From an uncultured Collinsella sp. (GTDB taxonomy: Bacteria > Actinomycetota > Coriobacteriia > Coriobacteriales > Coriobacteriaceae): a stretch of DNA of 11,791 nucleotides. The stretch spans positions 1 through 11,791 of the forward strand of contig CAKUHP010000038.1 of assembly GCA_934658705.1 (NCBI GenBank), given 5' to 3'. Below are positions 1-8,832 of the stretch, in pieces. Below the pieces are notes generated by a model that worked only from the letters and a program-made list of their open reading frames with translations, did no database searches and was not told the DNA's origin. The translations under genes and the position numbers were made by a program. Within the stretch, counting starts at the first letter, position 1. Every line of letters starts with the position of its first letter.

Positions 1-36
1 TCAGCCCTAGTCATCGCGCAAAGCCCCTTCTGCAGC

Positions 37-159
37 ACACGGTGTAGCCGAGCTACCGCAGGCCGGGGCGGGGGAGCCGAGTTTCCCACTGAGCGACTCT
101 GCTTGCAGCCGGAGCGAAGGGGGAAACTCGGCTCCCCCGCCCCGGCCGAACAGGTCAGT

Positions 160-170
<11 letters not shown>
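37..170. repeat. Nested inverted repeat just downstream of carB
   Basis: Bases 61-87 and 121-147 are a perfect 27-bp inverted repeat, very GC-rich, separated by a 33-base spacer. Outside it, bases 37-47 (ACACGGTGTAG) and 160-170 (CTACACCGTGT) form a second perfect 11-bp inverted repeat; its right arm includes the stop codon and last codons of carB. The 11-bp arm is itself nearly palindromic, so this outer pair is weaker evidence. A small hairpin, GTAGC-CGA-GCTAC, lies at 44-56. No T-run follows the stem on either strand, so this is not a classical intrinsic terminator. It may be a U-tract-less terminator of the kind proposed in actinobacteria, an mRNA 3'-end stabiliser, or a dispersed intergenic repeat. 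The repeat is certain; its role is not known. Confidence 0.85.
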
Positions 171-3474
<3,304 letters not shown>

Positions 3475-3475
3475 G

Positions 3476-4906
3476 TTAGTTCTCCTCGGTCTCAGTCTCG
3501 GCGAAATTCCAGCCGGCAAGGCGGTCCTTCGCGGTGTCGATGTCCAGGTAGTTCTCCTCGCCGTCCATGAGTCGCGTAAAGGCGGTAAAGAGATAGTGGG
3601 CATCGGTGGGGCCGGGCGAGGCCTCGGGGTGGTACTGGACCGAGAAGCACGGCGCGTCGAGCAGCTGGATGCCCTCGGCGGTACCGTCATTGAGGTTCAC
3701 GTGCGTCAGGCGAATGCGGCCGAAGCGCTCGTTCATCACGACCGGCGCGATTCCGCGGCGCACCCAGACGCGCAGATCGCCATCGGCCGCATGCTCGGTC
3801 TCGCCGCCGGAGAGCTCGGGAACCAGCTTGCCCAAGCTGGGAAACAGCAGGCCAAAGCCGTGGTTTTGCGCGGTAATCTCCACGCGACGGCTCACCAGGT
3901 TCATAACCGGCTGGTTGCCACCGCGGTGGCCGAACTTGAGCTTTTCCATCTGGGCGCCGCAAGCCAGGCTGATCATCTGGTGGCCCAGGCAAATGCCAAA
4001 GACCGGCACCTTGCCGATCAGCTGCTGCACCTGCTCGTAGGTCTCCACCACGGCATCCGGGTCGCCGGGGCCGTTGGACAAAAAGACGCCGTCAGGATTC
4101 ATGTCGAGCACCTGTTGGGCGGGCGTGTCCCACGGCACGACGGTGAGGTCGCAGCCGGCGCGGACCAGGCCTTCCAGAATGCCGCGCTTCACGCCGCAGT
4201 CGTAAGCGACCACTTTGTGGCGGGCAGGAGCGGCTTCCGCGAGCGCAAAGTCATGTGTGGCGGGCAGATCGGCGGCTGCAAACTCGTGAGGCTCGGGGCA
4301 GCTCACGGTCTTGACCAGGTTCTCGCCCACCAGCGTGGGTGCTGCGGCCAGATGCTCGGCAAGCTCGTCGACGTCGAAGATCTCGGTCGAGATAATGCCC
4401 ATCTTGGAACCGTTGTCGCGCAGGTGGCGCACCAAGGCGCGGGTATCGACGCCCTCGATGGCGACGATACCGTGGGCACGCAGATACTCCGGCACGCTAA
4501 CGGCGGAGCGCCAGTTGGAAGGCGTGGCGCACATGTCACGAACGATCATGCCGCGCATGGCCGGAGCGCTCGCGGGACGAGTGGCGTCGCCGGGGAAGGC
4601 CGACTGGACGTCGGTCTCGTCGATGCCGTAGTTGCCGATCTGCGGATAGGTCATGGTTACGATTTGGCCGGCATAGCTCGGGTCGGTCATGACCTCAAAG
4701 TAGCCCTCGAGCGAGGTGTTGAAGCAGACTTCGCCGGTCGCGGTGCCCTCGGCGCCGCATGCACGTCCATAAAAAATGGTCCCATCCTCAAGGTACAGGA
4801 TGCAGGGACCGCAGGTGCCCTTGCTGGTTTTGGACAGCATACGCTGGCAAAGCTCGCTGGGCGCAATGGTGCGGGCAGCAGCGCCCGCAGTGTGGTTGTT
4901 CGCCAT
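3476..4906 (-). CDS. carA: Carbamoyl-phosphate synthetase small (glutaminase) subunit, enlarged form
   Basis: This subunit hydrolyses glutamine and channels ammonia to CarB. The N-terminal CPSase small-chain domain shows [18 protein letters not shown] (37-54) and [17 protein letters not shown] (62-78). The class I glutamine amidotransferase domain starts near 230, with SNGPGDP (277-283), the nucleophile Cys306 in FGICLGHQ (303-310), and His426 and Glu428 in [10 protein letters not shown]. The triad is intact. At 476 aa it is much longer than the usual 360-385. Compared with the E. coli protein it has about 30 extra N-terminal residues, an insertion of roughly 36 residues after QNHGF (about 354-395) and about 20 extra C-terminal residues ([20 protein letters not shown] region). 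The start is supported by AAGGAG at 4911-4916, four bases upstream. A hairpin in the leader pairs with this site and resembles a PyrR-binding loop. It is the first gene of a carAB unit. Confidence 0.96.
   Translation of the reverse strand: MANNHTAGAAARTIAPSELCQRMLSKTSKGTCGPCILYLEDGTIFYGRACGAEGTATGEVCFNTSLEGYFEVMTDPSYAGQIVTMTYPQIGNYGIDETDVQSAFPGDATRPASAPAMRGMIVRDMCATPSNWRSAVSVPEYLRAHGIVAIEGVDTRALVRHLRDNGSKMGIISTEIFDVDELAEHLAAAPTLVGENLVKTVSCPEPHEFAAADLPATHDFALAEAAPARHKVVAYDCGVKRGILEGLVRAGCDLTVVPWDTPAQQVLDMNPDGVFLSNGPGDPDAVVETYEQVQQLIGKVPVFGICLGHQMISLACGAQMEKLKFGHRGGNQPVMNLVSRRVEITAQNHGFGLLFPSLGKLVPELSGGETEHAADGDLRVWVRRGIAPVVMNERFGRIRLTHVNLNDGTAEGIQLLDAPCFSVQYHPEASPGPTDAHYLFTAFTRLMDGEENYLDIDTAKDRLAGWNFAETETEEN
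3482..3487 (-). promoter_or_regulatory. carB ribosome binding site inside carA
   Basis: GAGGAG lies in the last codons of carA, seven bases before the carB ATG (AACTAAC spacer, containing the carA TAA). A ribosome ending carA would sit on this site, so carB is likely translated by coupling. The site fixes the carB start at 3474. Confidence 0.85.
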
Positions 4907-4912
4907 AATGCT

Positions 4913-4943
4913 CCTTCCCGGTCTCTCCGGACCGGCTTAAAGG
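4913..4943 (-). promoter_or_regulatory. Candidate PyrR-binding hairpin overlapping the carA Shine-Dalgarno
   Basis: In the transcript, an upper stem CCGGUC/GACCGG (4930-4935 with 4918-4923) closes a hexaloop CGGAGA (4924-4929). The loop fits CNGNGA, and the longer string UCCGGAGAG fits the UCCNGNGAG core known, from memory, for PyrR-binding RNA. A bulge AAG (4936-4938) on the 5' side separates it from a lower stem CCUUU/GAAGG (4939-4943 with 4913-4917, one U-G pair). The lower stem uses AAGG of the carA ribosome site. The pairing is seen directly. That PyrR binds here and blocks translation under high UMP/UTP is inference, modelled on PyrR translational repression reported in mycobacteria. 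Confidence 0.6.
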
Positions 4944-4959
4944 TTGGTAGTTAGGCCTC

Positions 4960-4975
4960 GCGGTATTGTAACCGC
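4960..4975 (-). promoter_or_regulatory. Possible carA promoter -10 region with flanking inverted repeat
   Basis: TACAAT at 4965-4970 is a good -10 hexamer. It is flanked exactly by a 5-bp inverted repeat, GCGGT/ACCGC (4971-4975 and 4960-4964), an arrangement that suits a repressor site. No convincing -35 is present (TCGCCA at 17 bases). A start about seven bases downstream would give a leader of about 50 bases beginning just before the PyrR-like hairpin. The hexamer is seen; promoter activity is inferred. Confidence 0.35.
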
Positions 4976-4984
4976 AAGTATGTG

Positions 4985-5060
4985 CCATGGCGATAATTTC
5001 ATCGAAATGTTTACGAAATGATAATTATGACTTCCTATGCATAAATGATTTTTCTGGGAC
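4985..5060. other. AT-rich upstream region of carA with short direct repeats
   Basis: This is the most AT-rich stretch in an otherwise GC-rich window. It holds two copies of CGAAATG (5003-5009 and 5014-5020, 11 bases apart, about one helical turn), two copies of GATAATT (4992-4998 and 5020-5026), the palindrome ATAATTAT (5021-5028) and TATGCATA. It may contain promoter or regulator-binding sites for carAB. No regulator is assigned. Confidence 0.4.
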
Positions 5061-5067
5061 GGGGACT

Positions 5068-5109
5068 AAAAAATCATCCCGCGTGGGCTTGCGACTCACG
5101 CGGGATGAT
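5068..5109 (-). terminator. Rho-independent terminator of the ABC/membrane protein unit
   Basis: A perfect 13-bp stem (ATCATCCCGCGTG at 5097-5109 in the minus-strand transcript, pairing with 5073-5085) with an 11-base loop is followed directly by six T residues (minus strand, 5073-5068). It starts six bases after the stop codon of the gene ending at 5116. It separates that unit from carAB. Confidence 0.93.
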
Positions 5110-5115
5110 AGCTCC

Positions 5116-6075
5116 TTATTTGTCCTGCTCCAGCAGATCGGACGGCGTGCGGTCGGGCTTGCCGCCGCGGAAAATCTCGCGGCCATGCAGGCGATGCTCC
5201 AGGTCACGCTCGGCCTTCTCTTCCGTAATCTTGGTCTGGCTTACCGCCGGGTCCTCGATCAGCGACGACACCGAGTTCACCTGTTTCTGGATGCGCTCGG
5301 CAATCGTATCGTCCATGCTCACAATCCGCATCTTCCAGTCGATACTCGTGGCGTTTGACGAGCTCTTGGTCCACACAAACGTCAGGATGGCGCTCTGATG
5401 GCCTTGCGCGGGGAACATGCCAAAGAAGGAATCGTGCTGAATGTTGCTGTCCTCATCGATATAGGCATGCACGTTGTACACCACGCGGTCGATCTTATCG
5501 TTGAGCAGCGCGTTGGTCGCGAGCGCCGCGGCTTGAATTTGCCCGTTGGACAGCAGTTCGAGCTCGTTGGCAGACGATGTGTCCAGCACCGTCACCTCAA
5601 CCGTGCCCGTACGCTCGTCGGCCTCGTCGACGGTAAAGTCGAGCGGGAACTGCGTAAAGCCGTTGCCCCACTCAAGGCCGCCCTTCAACGCCGTGGAAAC
5701 AGTGTCCACCGAGACGCTCTCGGACAGGTTGGCGGTGTTCAGGCGGCGCATCACACCGTAGCCGATCTGCATGCCCACGATCAGCACCAGGATGCCGATG
5801 ACCACGACCATGGCGGTCTTCGTAATGGTATGGCTCACCTGCGAGCCCGAGGGATCGTCCTCGGACAACGGGTCGATATGCTTGGCCTGACTCGCACGGT
5901 CCTCGCTGCGCAGCTGCGCCAGCGCCGCCTTGTCACCGCGTTTGACCGCGGCTTCCTTCTCGCGCATGCGCTCGGTACGCTTTTTGGCGAGCGTCGGATC
6001 CAAGACGCCGGACGCGTCGATCTCGGAGAATAACTCCGTCACTTCTTCCGGAGTCAAAGGGTTCTTGTCAGCCAT
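5116..6075 (-). CDS. Unrecognised single-pass membrane protein, partner of the ABC exporter
   Basis: I do not recognise this 319-aa protein. Residues 1-86 are strongly charged and probably helical (alternating Lys/Arg and Glu/Asp between 29 and 62). One clear membrane segment runs from about 87 to 108 (core MVVVIGILVLIVGMQIGYGV). The C-terminal domain of about 210 residues is soluble, mixed alpha/beta in character (EVTVLDTSS, VVYNVHAYI, SAILTFVW, WKMRIVSM) and ends in a charged tail. The whole protein has no cysteine and no signal-peptidase site, so a signal anchor with the C-terminal domain outside is plausible but not proven. It starts 19 bases after the ABC transporter stop, with AGGAAG just upstream of ATG, and ends six bases before a strong terminator, so it is the second and last gene of that unit. 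A role in or next to the transporter is inferred from position only. Confidence 0.85.
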   Translation of the reverse strand: MADKNPLTPEEVTELFSEIDASGVLDPTLAKKRTERMREKEAAVKRGDKAALAQLRSEDRASQAKHIDPLSEDDPSGSQVSHTITKTAMVVVIGILVLIVGMQIGYGVMRRLNTANLSESVSVDTVSTALKGGLEWGNGFTQFPLDFTVDEADERTGTVEVTVLDTSSANELELLSNGQIQAAALATNALLNDKIDRVVYNVHAYIDEDSNIQHDSFFGMFPAQGHQSAILTFVWTKSSSNATSIDWKMRIVSMDDTIAERIQKQVNSVSSLIEDPAVSQTKITEEKAERDLEHRLHGREIFRGGKPDRTPSDLLEQDK

Positions 6076-6094
6076 AAACTTCCTGTCATATCAA

Positions 6095-7867
6095 TTAGTC
6101 GAGCTCGTGCGCACGGGCACCTTCGAACTGCATTCGATAGTAACGGGCATAGGTGCCGCCGCGGGCGAGAAGCTGCTCGTGCGTGCCACGTTCCACAACG
6201 CGACCACGCTCGACGGTCGCAATCTCGTCGGCGTGCTTAATGGTCGAAAGGCGATGGGCGATGATGATCGTGGTGCGGCCGCGCGCCAGCTCTTCGAGCG
6301 ACTCCTGCACCGCTTCCTCGCTCTCGTTATCCAAGGCACTCGTCGCCTCGTCCAAGATCAGGATCTTGGGGTTCTTGAGGAACACGCGCGCGATGGCGAC
6401 GCGCTGCTTCTGTCCGCCCGAAAGGCGGCTGCCGCGCTCGCCCACCACGGTGTTATAGCTCTGCGGCAGCGACTCGATAAAGGTATCGATATTGGCACGG
6501 CGGGCGGCCTCGGCGATCTCTTCTGCCGTGGCACCCGGCTTGCCGTACGCGATATTCTCGCCAATCGTGCCGTCGAACAGATAGACATCCTGCTGTACCA
6601 GGCCGATAGCGCGGCGCAGGCTCTGCTGCGTCACGTCGCGCACGTCCTGGCCGTCGATGCTGATGGATCCGGCAGCCACGTCATAAAAGCGCGGCAGCAG
6701 CGAACACGTCGTAGACTTGCCACCGCCCGAGGGACCGACCAGCGCAATGGTCTGGCCGGGCTTGATGGACAGATCCATATGGTCGATAACGGGACGCTCG
6801 TCGGCATCGCCCTCGCCCAGCTCAACCTCCTCGTAGTTAAAGCAAACGTCGCGATACTCCACGGCGCCGGCGGTCACCTGCAGGTCCGTAGCGCCCGGCT
6901 TGTCCTGGATATCCGGGGCAGTCGAGAGCACCTCGTCCATGCGTTTAAAGCCGGCGATGGCCTTCTGATACATCTCGGCCGAGTTCACAAGCGTCTCGAG
7001 CGGGGTGCAGAACAGCGAAATATAGAGCGCAAACGTCGCCATATCGACTGCCTGCAGCTGACCTTGAGCCACCAGCCAACCGCCGAGCAGCACCACGATC
7101 ACGTAGAGCACGCCCGAAAGCAGGCCATACGTCGCGGTATAGACGCCCATGGCGTGGTACATGTTCTCTTTGGAGGAAAGGTAGCGATTGTTGGAGGCAC
7201 GGAACTTAGAGCGCTCGGTCTCCTCATTCGCGAAGCTCTTGACCACGCGCATGCCCGCCAGCGAATCCTGAAGCTGCGCATTGATGCCGCTGATCTTTTT
7301 GCGGTTATCGCTAAAGACCTCGCGCATGCGCATGTTCTGCCAAAACATGATGACCGCAAATGCCGCCGTCACCACGGCCATGGCAAGCGCCAGCACCGGG
7401 GCAATGGTAAAGAGAATCACAAACGAGCCGATGATCTCGATGCCGCAGATGATGATCCACTCGGGCACGTGATGCGCCGCCTCGCAGATATCGAACAGGT
7501 CGTTGACCACGCGGCTCATCATGTCACCCGAACTGTTGCGATCGAAGTACGCAAAGCTAAAGCGCTCGTACTGATCGAACAGGTCCTCGCGCATCTTGGA
7601 CTCCATGCGCGCGCCCATCACGTGGCCCCAATAGCTCACAAAGTAGCGACAGGCGCAGCGGATGGCGTACATCAGCACCAAGCCCACCGCGATCATGCCG
7701 AGCGCTTGCATAATGGCAGCCTGACCCTGGGTAAACAGCCCACCGGTCAGATTGCGCAGAATAATAGGAAACGCCAGGTCAATGGCGGCGAGCACCAGAG
7801 CGCAAACAGTATCAGCAACAAAAAGCCCCATCTGGGACTTGTAGTAGGAAAGAAATCTTCTAAACAT
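6095..7867 (-). CDS. ABC exporter half-transporter (fused membrane and ATPase domains)
   Basis: This 590-aa type IV (formerly exporter type I) ABC half-transporter would act in the membrane as a homodimer or with an unseen partner. The transmembrane domain spans about 1-320, with six hydrophobic segments near 12-36, 52-76, 135-155, 157-175, 244-266 and 273-291. The ATPase domain has Walker A GPSGGGKST (378-386), a Q-loop in VQQDVYLFDGT (424-434), signature LSGGQ (482-486), Walker B ILILD with catalytic Glu507, D-loop SALD (510-513) and switch His537 in IIAHR. All ATPase residues are intact. An acidic insert (about 346-358) lies in the first strands of the ATPase domain. The substrate cannot be told; such proteins export lipids, drugs or peptides. 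The start chosen is ATG at 7867 with GAGGA four bases upstream, because MFRRFLSYYK begins the usual N-terminal helix; the frame stays open to 7948 without homology-like sequence. Confidence 0.93.
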   Translation of the reverse strand: MFRRFLSYYKSQMGLFVADTVCALVLAAIDLAFPIILRNLTGGLFTQGQAAIMQALGMIAVGLVLMYAIRCACRYFVSYWGHVMGARMESKMREDLFDQYERFSFAYFDRNSSGDMMSRVVNDLFDICEAAHHVPEWIIICGIEIIGSFVILFTIAPVLALAMAVVTAAFAVIMFWQNMRMREVFSDNRKKISGINAQLQDSLAGMRVVKSFANEETERSKFRASNNRYLSSKENMYHAMGVYTATYGLLSGVLYVIVVLLGGWLVAQGQLQAVDMATFALYISLFCTPLETLVNSAEMYQKAIAGFKRMDEVLSTAPDIQDKPGATDLQVTAGAVEYRDVCFNYEEVELGEGDADERPVIDHMDLSIKPGQTIALVGPSGGGKSTTCSLLPRFYDVAAGSISIDGQDVRDVTQQSLRRAIGLVQQDVYLFDGTIGENIAYGKPGATAEEIAEAARRANIDTFIESLPQSYNTVVGERGSRLSGGQKQRVAIARVFLKNPKILILDEATSALDNESEEAVQESLEELARGRTTIIIAHRLSTIKHADEIATVERGRVVERGTHEQLLARGGTYARYYRMQFEGARAHELD

Positions 7868-7943
7868 GCAGTCCTCGGGGATAAATAAATAGCGTGAGAA
7901 ATCCGGTTGAACCGTTCGAGCTGAAAGGGATAAAAGCCCAACA

Positions 7944-7973
7944 AGCATAACGCCGATGTTCTGGCGGCGTCAG
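7944..7973 (-). promoter_or_regulatory. Possible promoter of the ABC exporter unit
   Basis: CTGACG (7968-7973) and TATGCT (7944-7949) are spaced by 18 bases and resemble -35 and -10 elements. The spacer contains a 6-bp inverted repeat, ACGCCG/CGGCGT (7950-7955 and 7965-7970), which could be an operator. Both hexamers are imperfect. An alternative AT-rich -10 (TATTTA, 7882-7891) lies too close to the start codon to include the ribosome site. Confidence 0.28.
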
Positions 7974-7976
7974 CGA

Positions 7977-8074
7977 AAACGTCCCTAAGCGAACAAGGTG
8001 CCTTGAAAGAGGAGCGACGCGTACTTCGGTACGCGAGCGACGATTGAAAGGCAGATTGCCGCTTAGGGGCGTTT
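7977..8074 (+). ncRNA. Branched palindromic element, candidate structured RNA
   Basis: Bases 7977-7991 and 8060-8074 form a 15-bp stem. Inside lie three smaller hairpins: CAAG-GTGC-CTTG (7994-8005), CGCGTAC-TTCG-GTACGCG (8018-8035) and GGCA-GAT-TGCC (8050-8060, sharing one base with the outer stem). The layout is a multibranch fold. As plus-strand RNA the only imperfect position of the outer stem is a U-G pair, and the middle hairpin carries the very stable cUUCGg tetraloop. As minus-strand RNA these become an A-C mismatch and a CGAA loop. So the plus strand is the more likely RNA, although all neighbours are on the minus strand. It could equally be a dispersed DNA repeat. No promoter or T-run terminator was found for it. 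Confidence 0.45.
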
Positions 8075-8087
8075 GCAGCGTCGACTC

Positions 8088-8115
8088 GTTACGCGGTTTG
8101 GTAAAACCGCGTAAC
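8088..8115. repeat. 12-bp perfect hairpin abutting the NUDIX gene stop codon
   Basis: GTTACGCGGTTT (8088-8099) and AAACCGCGTAAC (8104-8115) are perfectly complementary around a four-base loop. The stem begins on the base after the TAG stop. No T-run follows on the minus strand, so termination would have to be of a U-tract-independent kind, or the hairpin protects the mRNA end. Confidence 0.7.
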
Positions 8116-8811
8116 CTAGAGCTCAGTTCCGCCAAGTCGGTGCGCGATGCTATCGCAAGCCAGGGCGCCTACGACGGTCTTGGCGTCTTCGATCTTACCG
8201 TCGAGCACGGCGTCGATCAGCTCGTGTAGCGGCACCAGGTCCACGTTGACGAACTCATCGTCGTCGGGGTTGGGCGCGTCGAACTCGAGCTTCGTAGCCA
8301 GGTAGATGTGAATGATCTCGTCGCAGAAGCCGCAGGTCGTGACAATCGACGTCAAGAAGCGAATACGACCGGCCCTAAAGCCCGTCTCCTCGTGCAGCTC
8401 GCGCTTGGCGCAATCGAGCGGGTCCTCGCCCGGGTCGAGCTTGCCGGCGGGAATCTCAACCGTCACACGGTCGATGGCGGTGCGGTACTGACGTACCAGC
8501 ACGATCTTGCCGCTCTCGGTCAGTGCCACAACGGCCGCCGCGCCAGGATGGCGAATGATATCGCGGGCGCTACGGTGGCCGTTGGGCAGCTCAACCTCAA
8601 GACGGTGGACGTCGAGGATCTTGCCCTTCCAGGCGCACTCCTCCGAAAGAATCTTCTCGTGCAGCTCGGCATCGAGCGGGTCGTCATCGCCCAGCACCAG
8701 TACCGGCTCGTCAGCGACCTCGCCACCGGGCTCGCCCTCGGCGTGCCCAAACATGCGGCCGTCCTCCTCGACGATTTGCGCGTCCACGAGCTCTTCGTTC
8801 TTCTCGTCCAT
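8116..8811 (-). CDS. NUDIX hydrolase, ADP-ribose pyrophosphatase type
   Basis: This 231-aa protein belongs to the NUDIX family and most resembles the ADP-ribose pyrophosphatase (NudF-like) branch, which splits ADP-ribose into AMP and ribose 5-phosphate with Mg2+. The full NUDIX box is present at about 123-145: Gly of AGKLDPGE, then five residues to Glu, then seven residues to RELHEETGF. The preceding strand motif VRQYRTAIDRVTVEIPAG and the start DVHRLEVELPNG are typical of NudF proteins. An acidic N-terminal extension of about 50 residues (many Asp and Glu, e.g. VLVLGDDDPLDAELHEK) is not usual for the roughly 185-210 aa family. GAGAGGA at 8821-8827 is nine bases from the ATG at 8811 but touches the ATG at 8820, so 8811 is preferred. 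The gene starts 21 bases after purD and is probably co-transcribed. Substrate assignment is by family likeness only. Confidence 0.92.
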   Translation of the reverse strand: MDEKNEELVDAQIVEEDGRMFGHAEGEPGGEVADEPVLVLGDDDPLDAELHEKILSEECAWKGKILDVHRLEVELPNGHRSARDIIRHPGAAAVVALTESGKIVLVRQYRTAIDRVTVEIPAGKLDPGEDPLDCAKRELHEETGFRAGRIRFLTSIVTTCGFCDEIIHIYLATKLEFDAPNPDDDEFVNVDLVPLHELIDAVLDGKIEDAKTVVGALACDSIAHRLGGTEL

Positions 8812-8820
8812 CCGTCTCAT

Positions 8821-8827
8821 TCCTCTC
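8821..8827 (-). promoter_or_regulatory. Ribosome binding site of the NUDIX gene
   Basis: GAGAGGA lies nine bases before ATG at 8811 and directly adjoins the in-frame ATG at 8820, so it favours the shorter reading of the protein by three residues. It sits in the gap after the purD stop. Confidence 0.65.
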
Positions 8828-8832
8828 GGATT

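Noticed and set aside
1..14. Possible start of the next minus-strand gene: ATG at 14-12 with AAGGGG nine bases upstream
   Set aside because: Only four codons are in the window, too few to support a gene; the spacing is acceptable, so the next window could settle it.
5021..5046. Possible arginine (ArgR) box upstream of carA
   Set aside because: The AT-rich palindrome ATAATTAT and the nearby TATGCATA do not fit the two half-sites of an ARG box; reported only as AT-rich repeats.
5968..6045. EF-hand-like string near the N-terminus of the unknown membrane protein (ELFSEIDASGVLD)
   Set aside because: The calcium-loop spacing of acidic residues and the glutamate at position 12 are not met; it is a chance likeness.
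7868..7948. Longer ABC transporter reading from 7948
   Set aside because: The added 27 residues do not resemble exporter N-termini, and GAGGA sits before the ATG at 7867.
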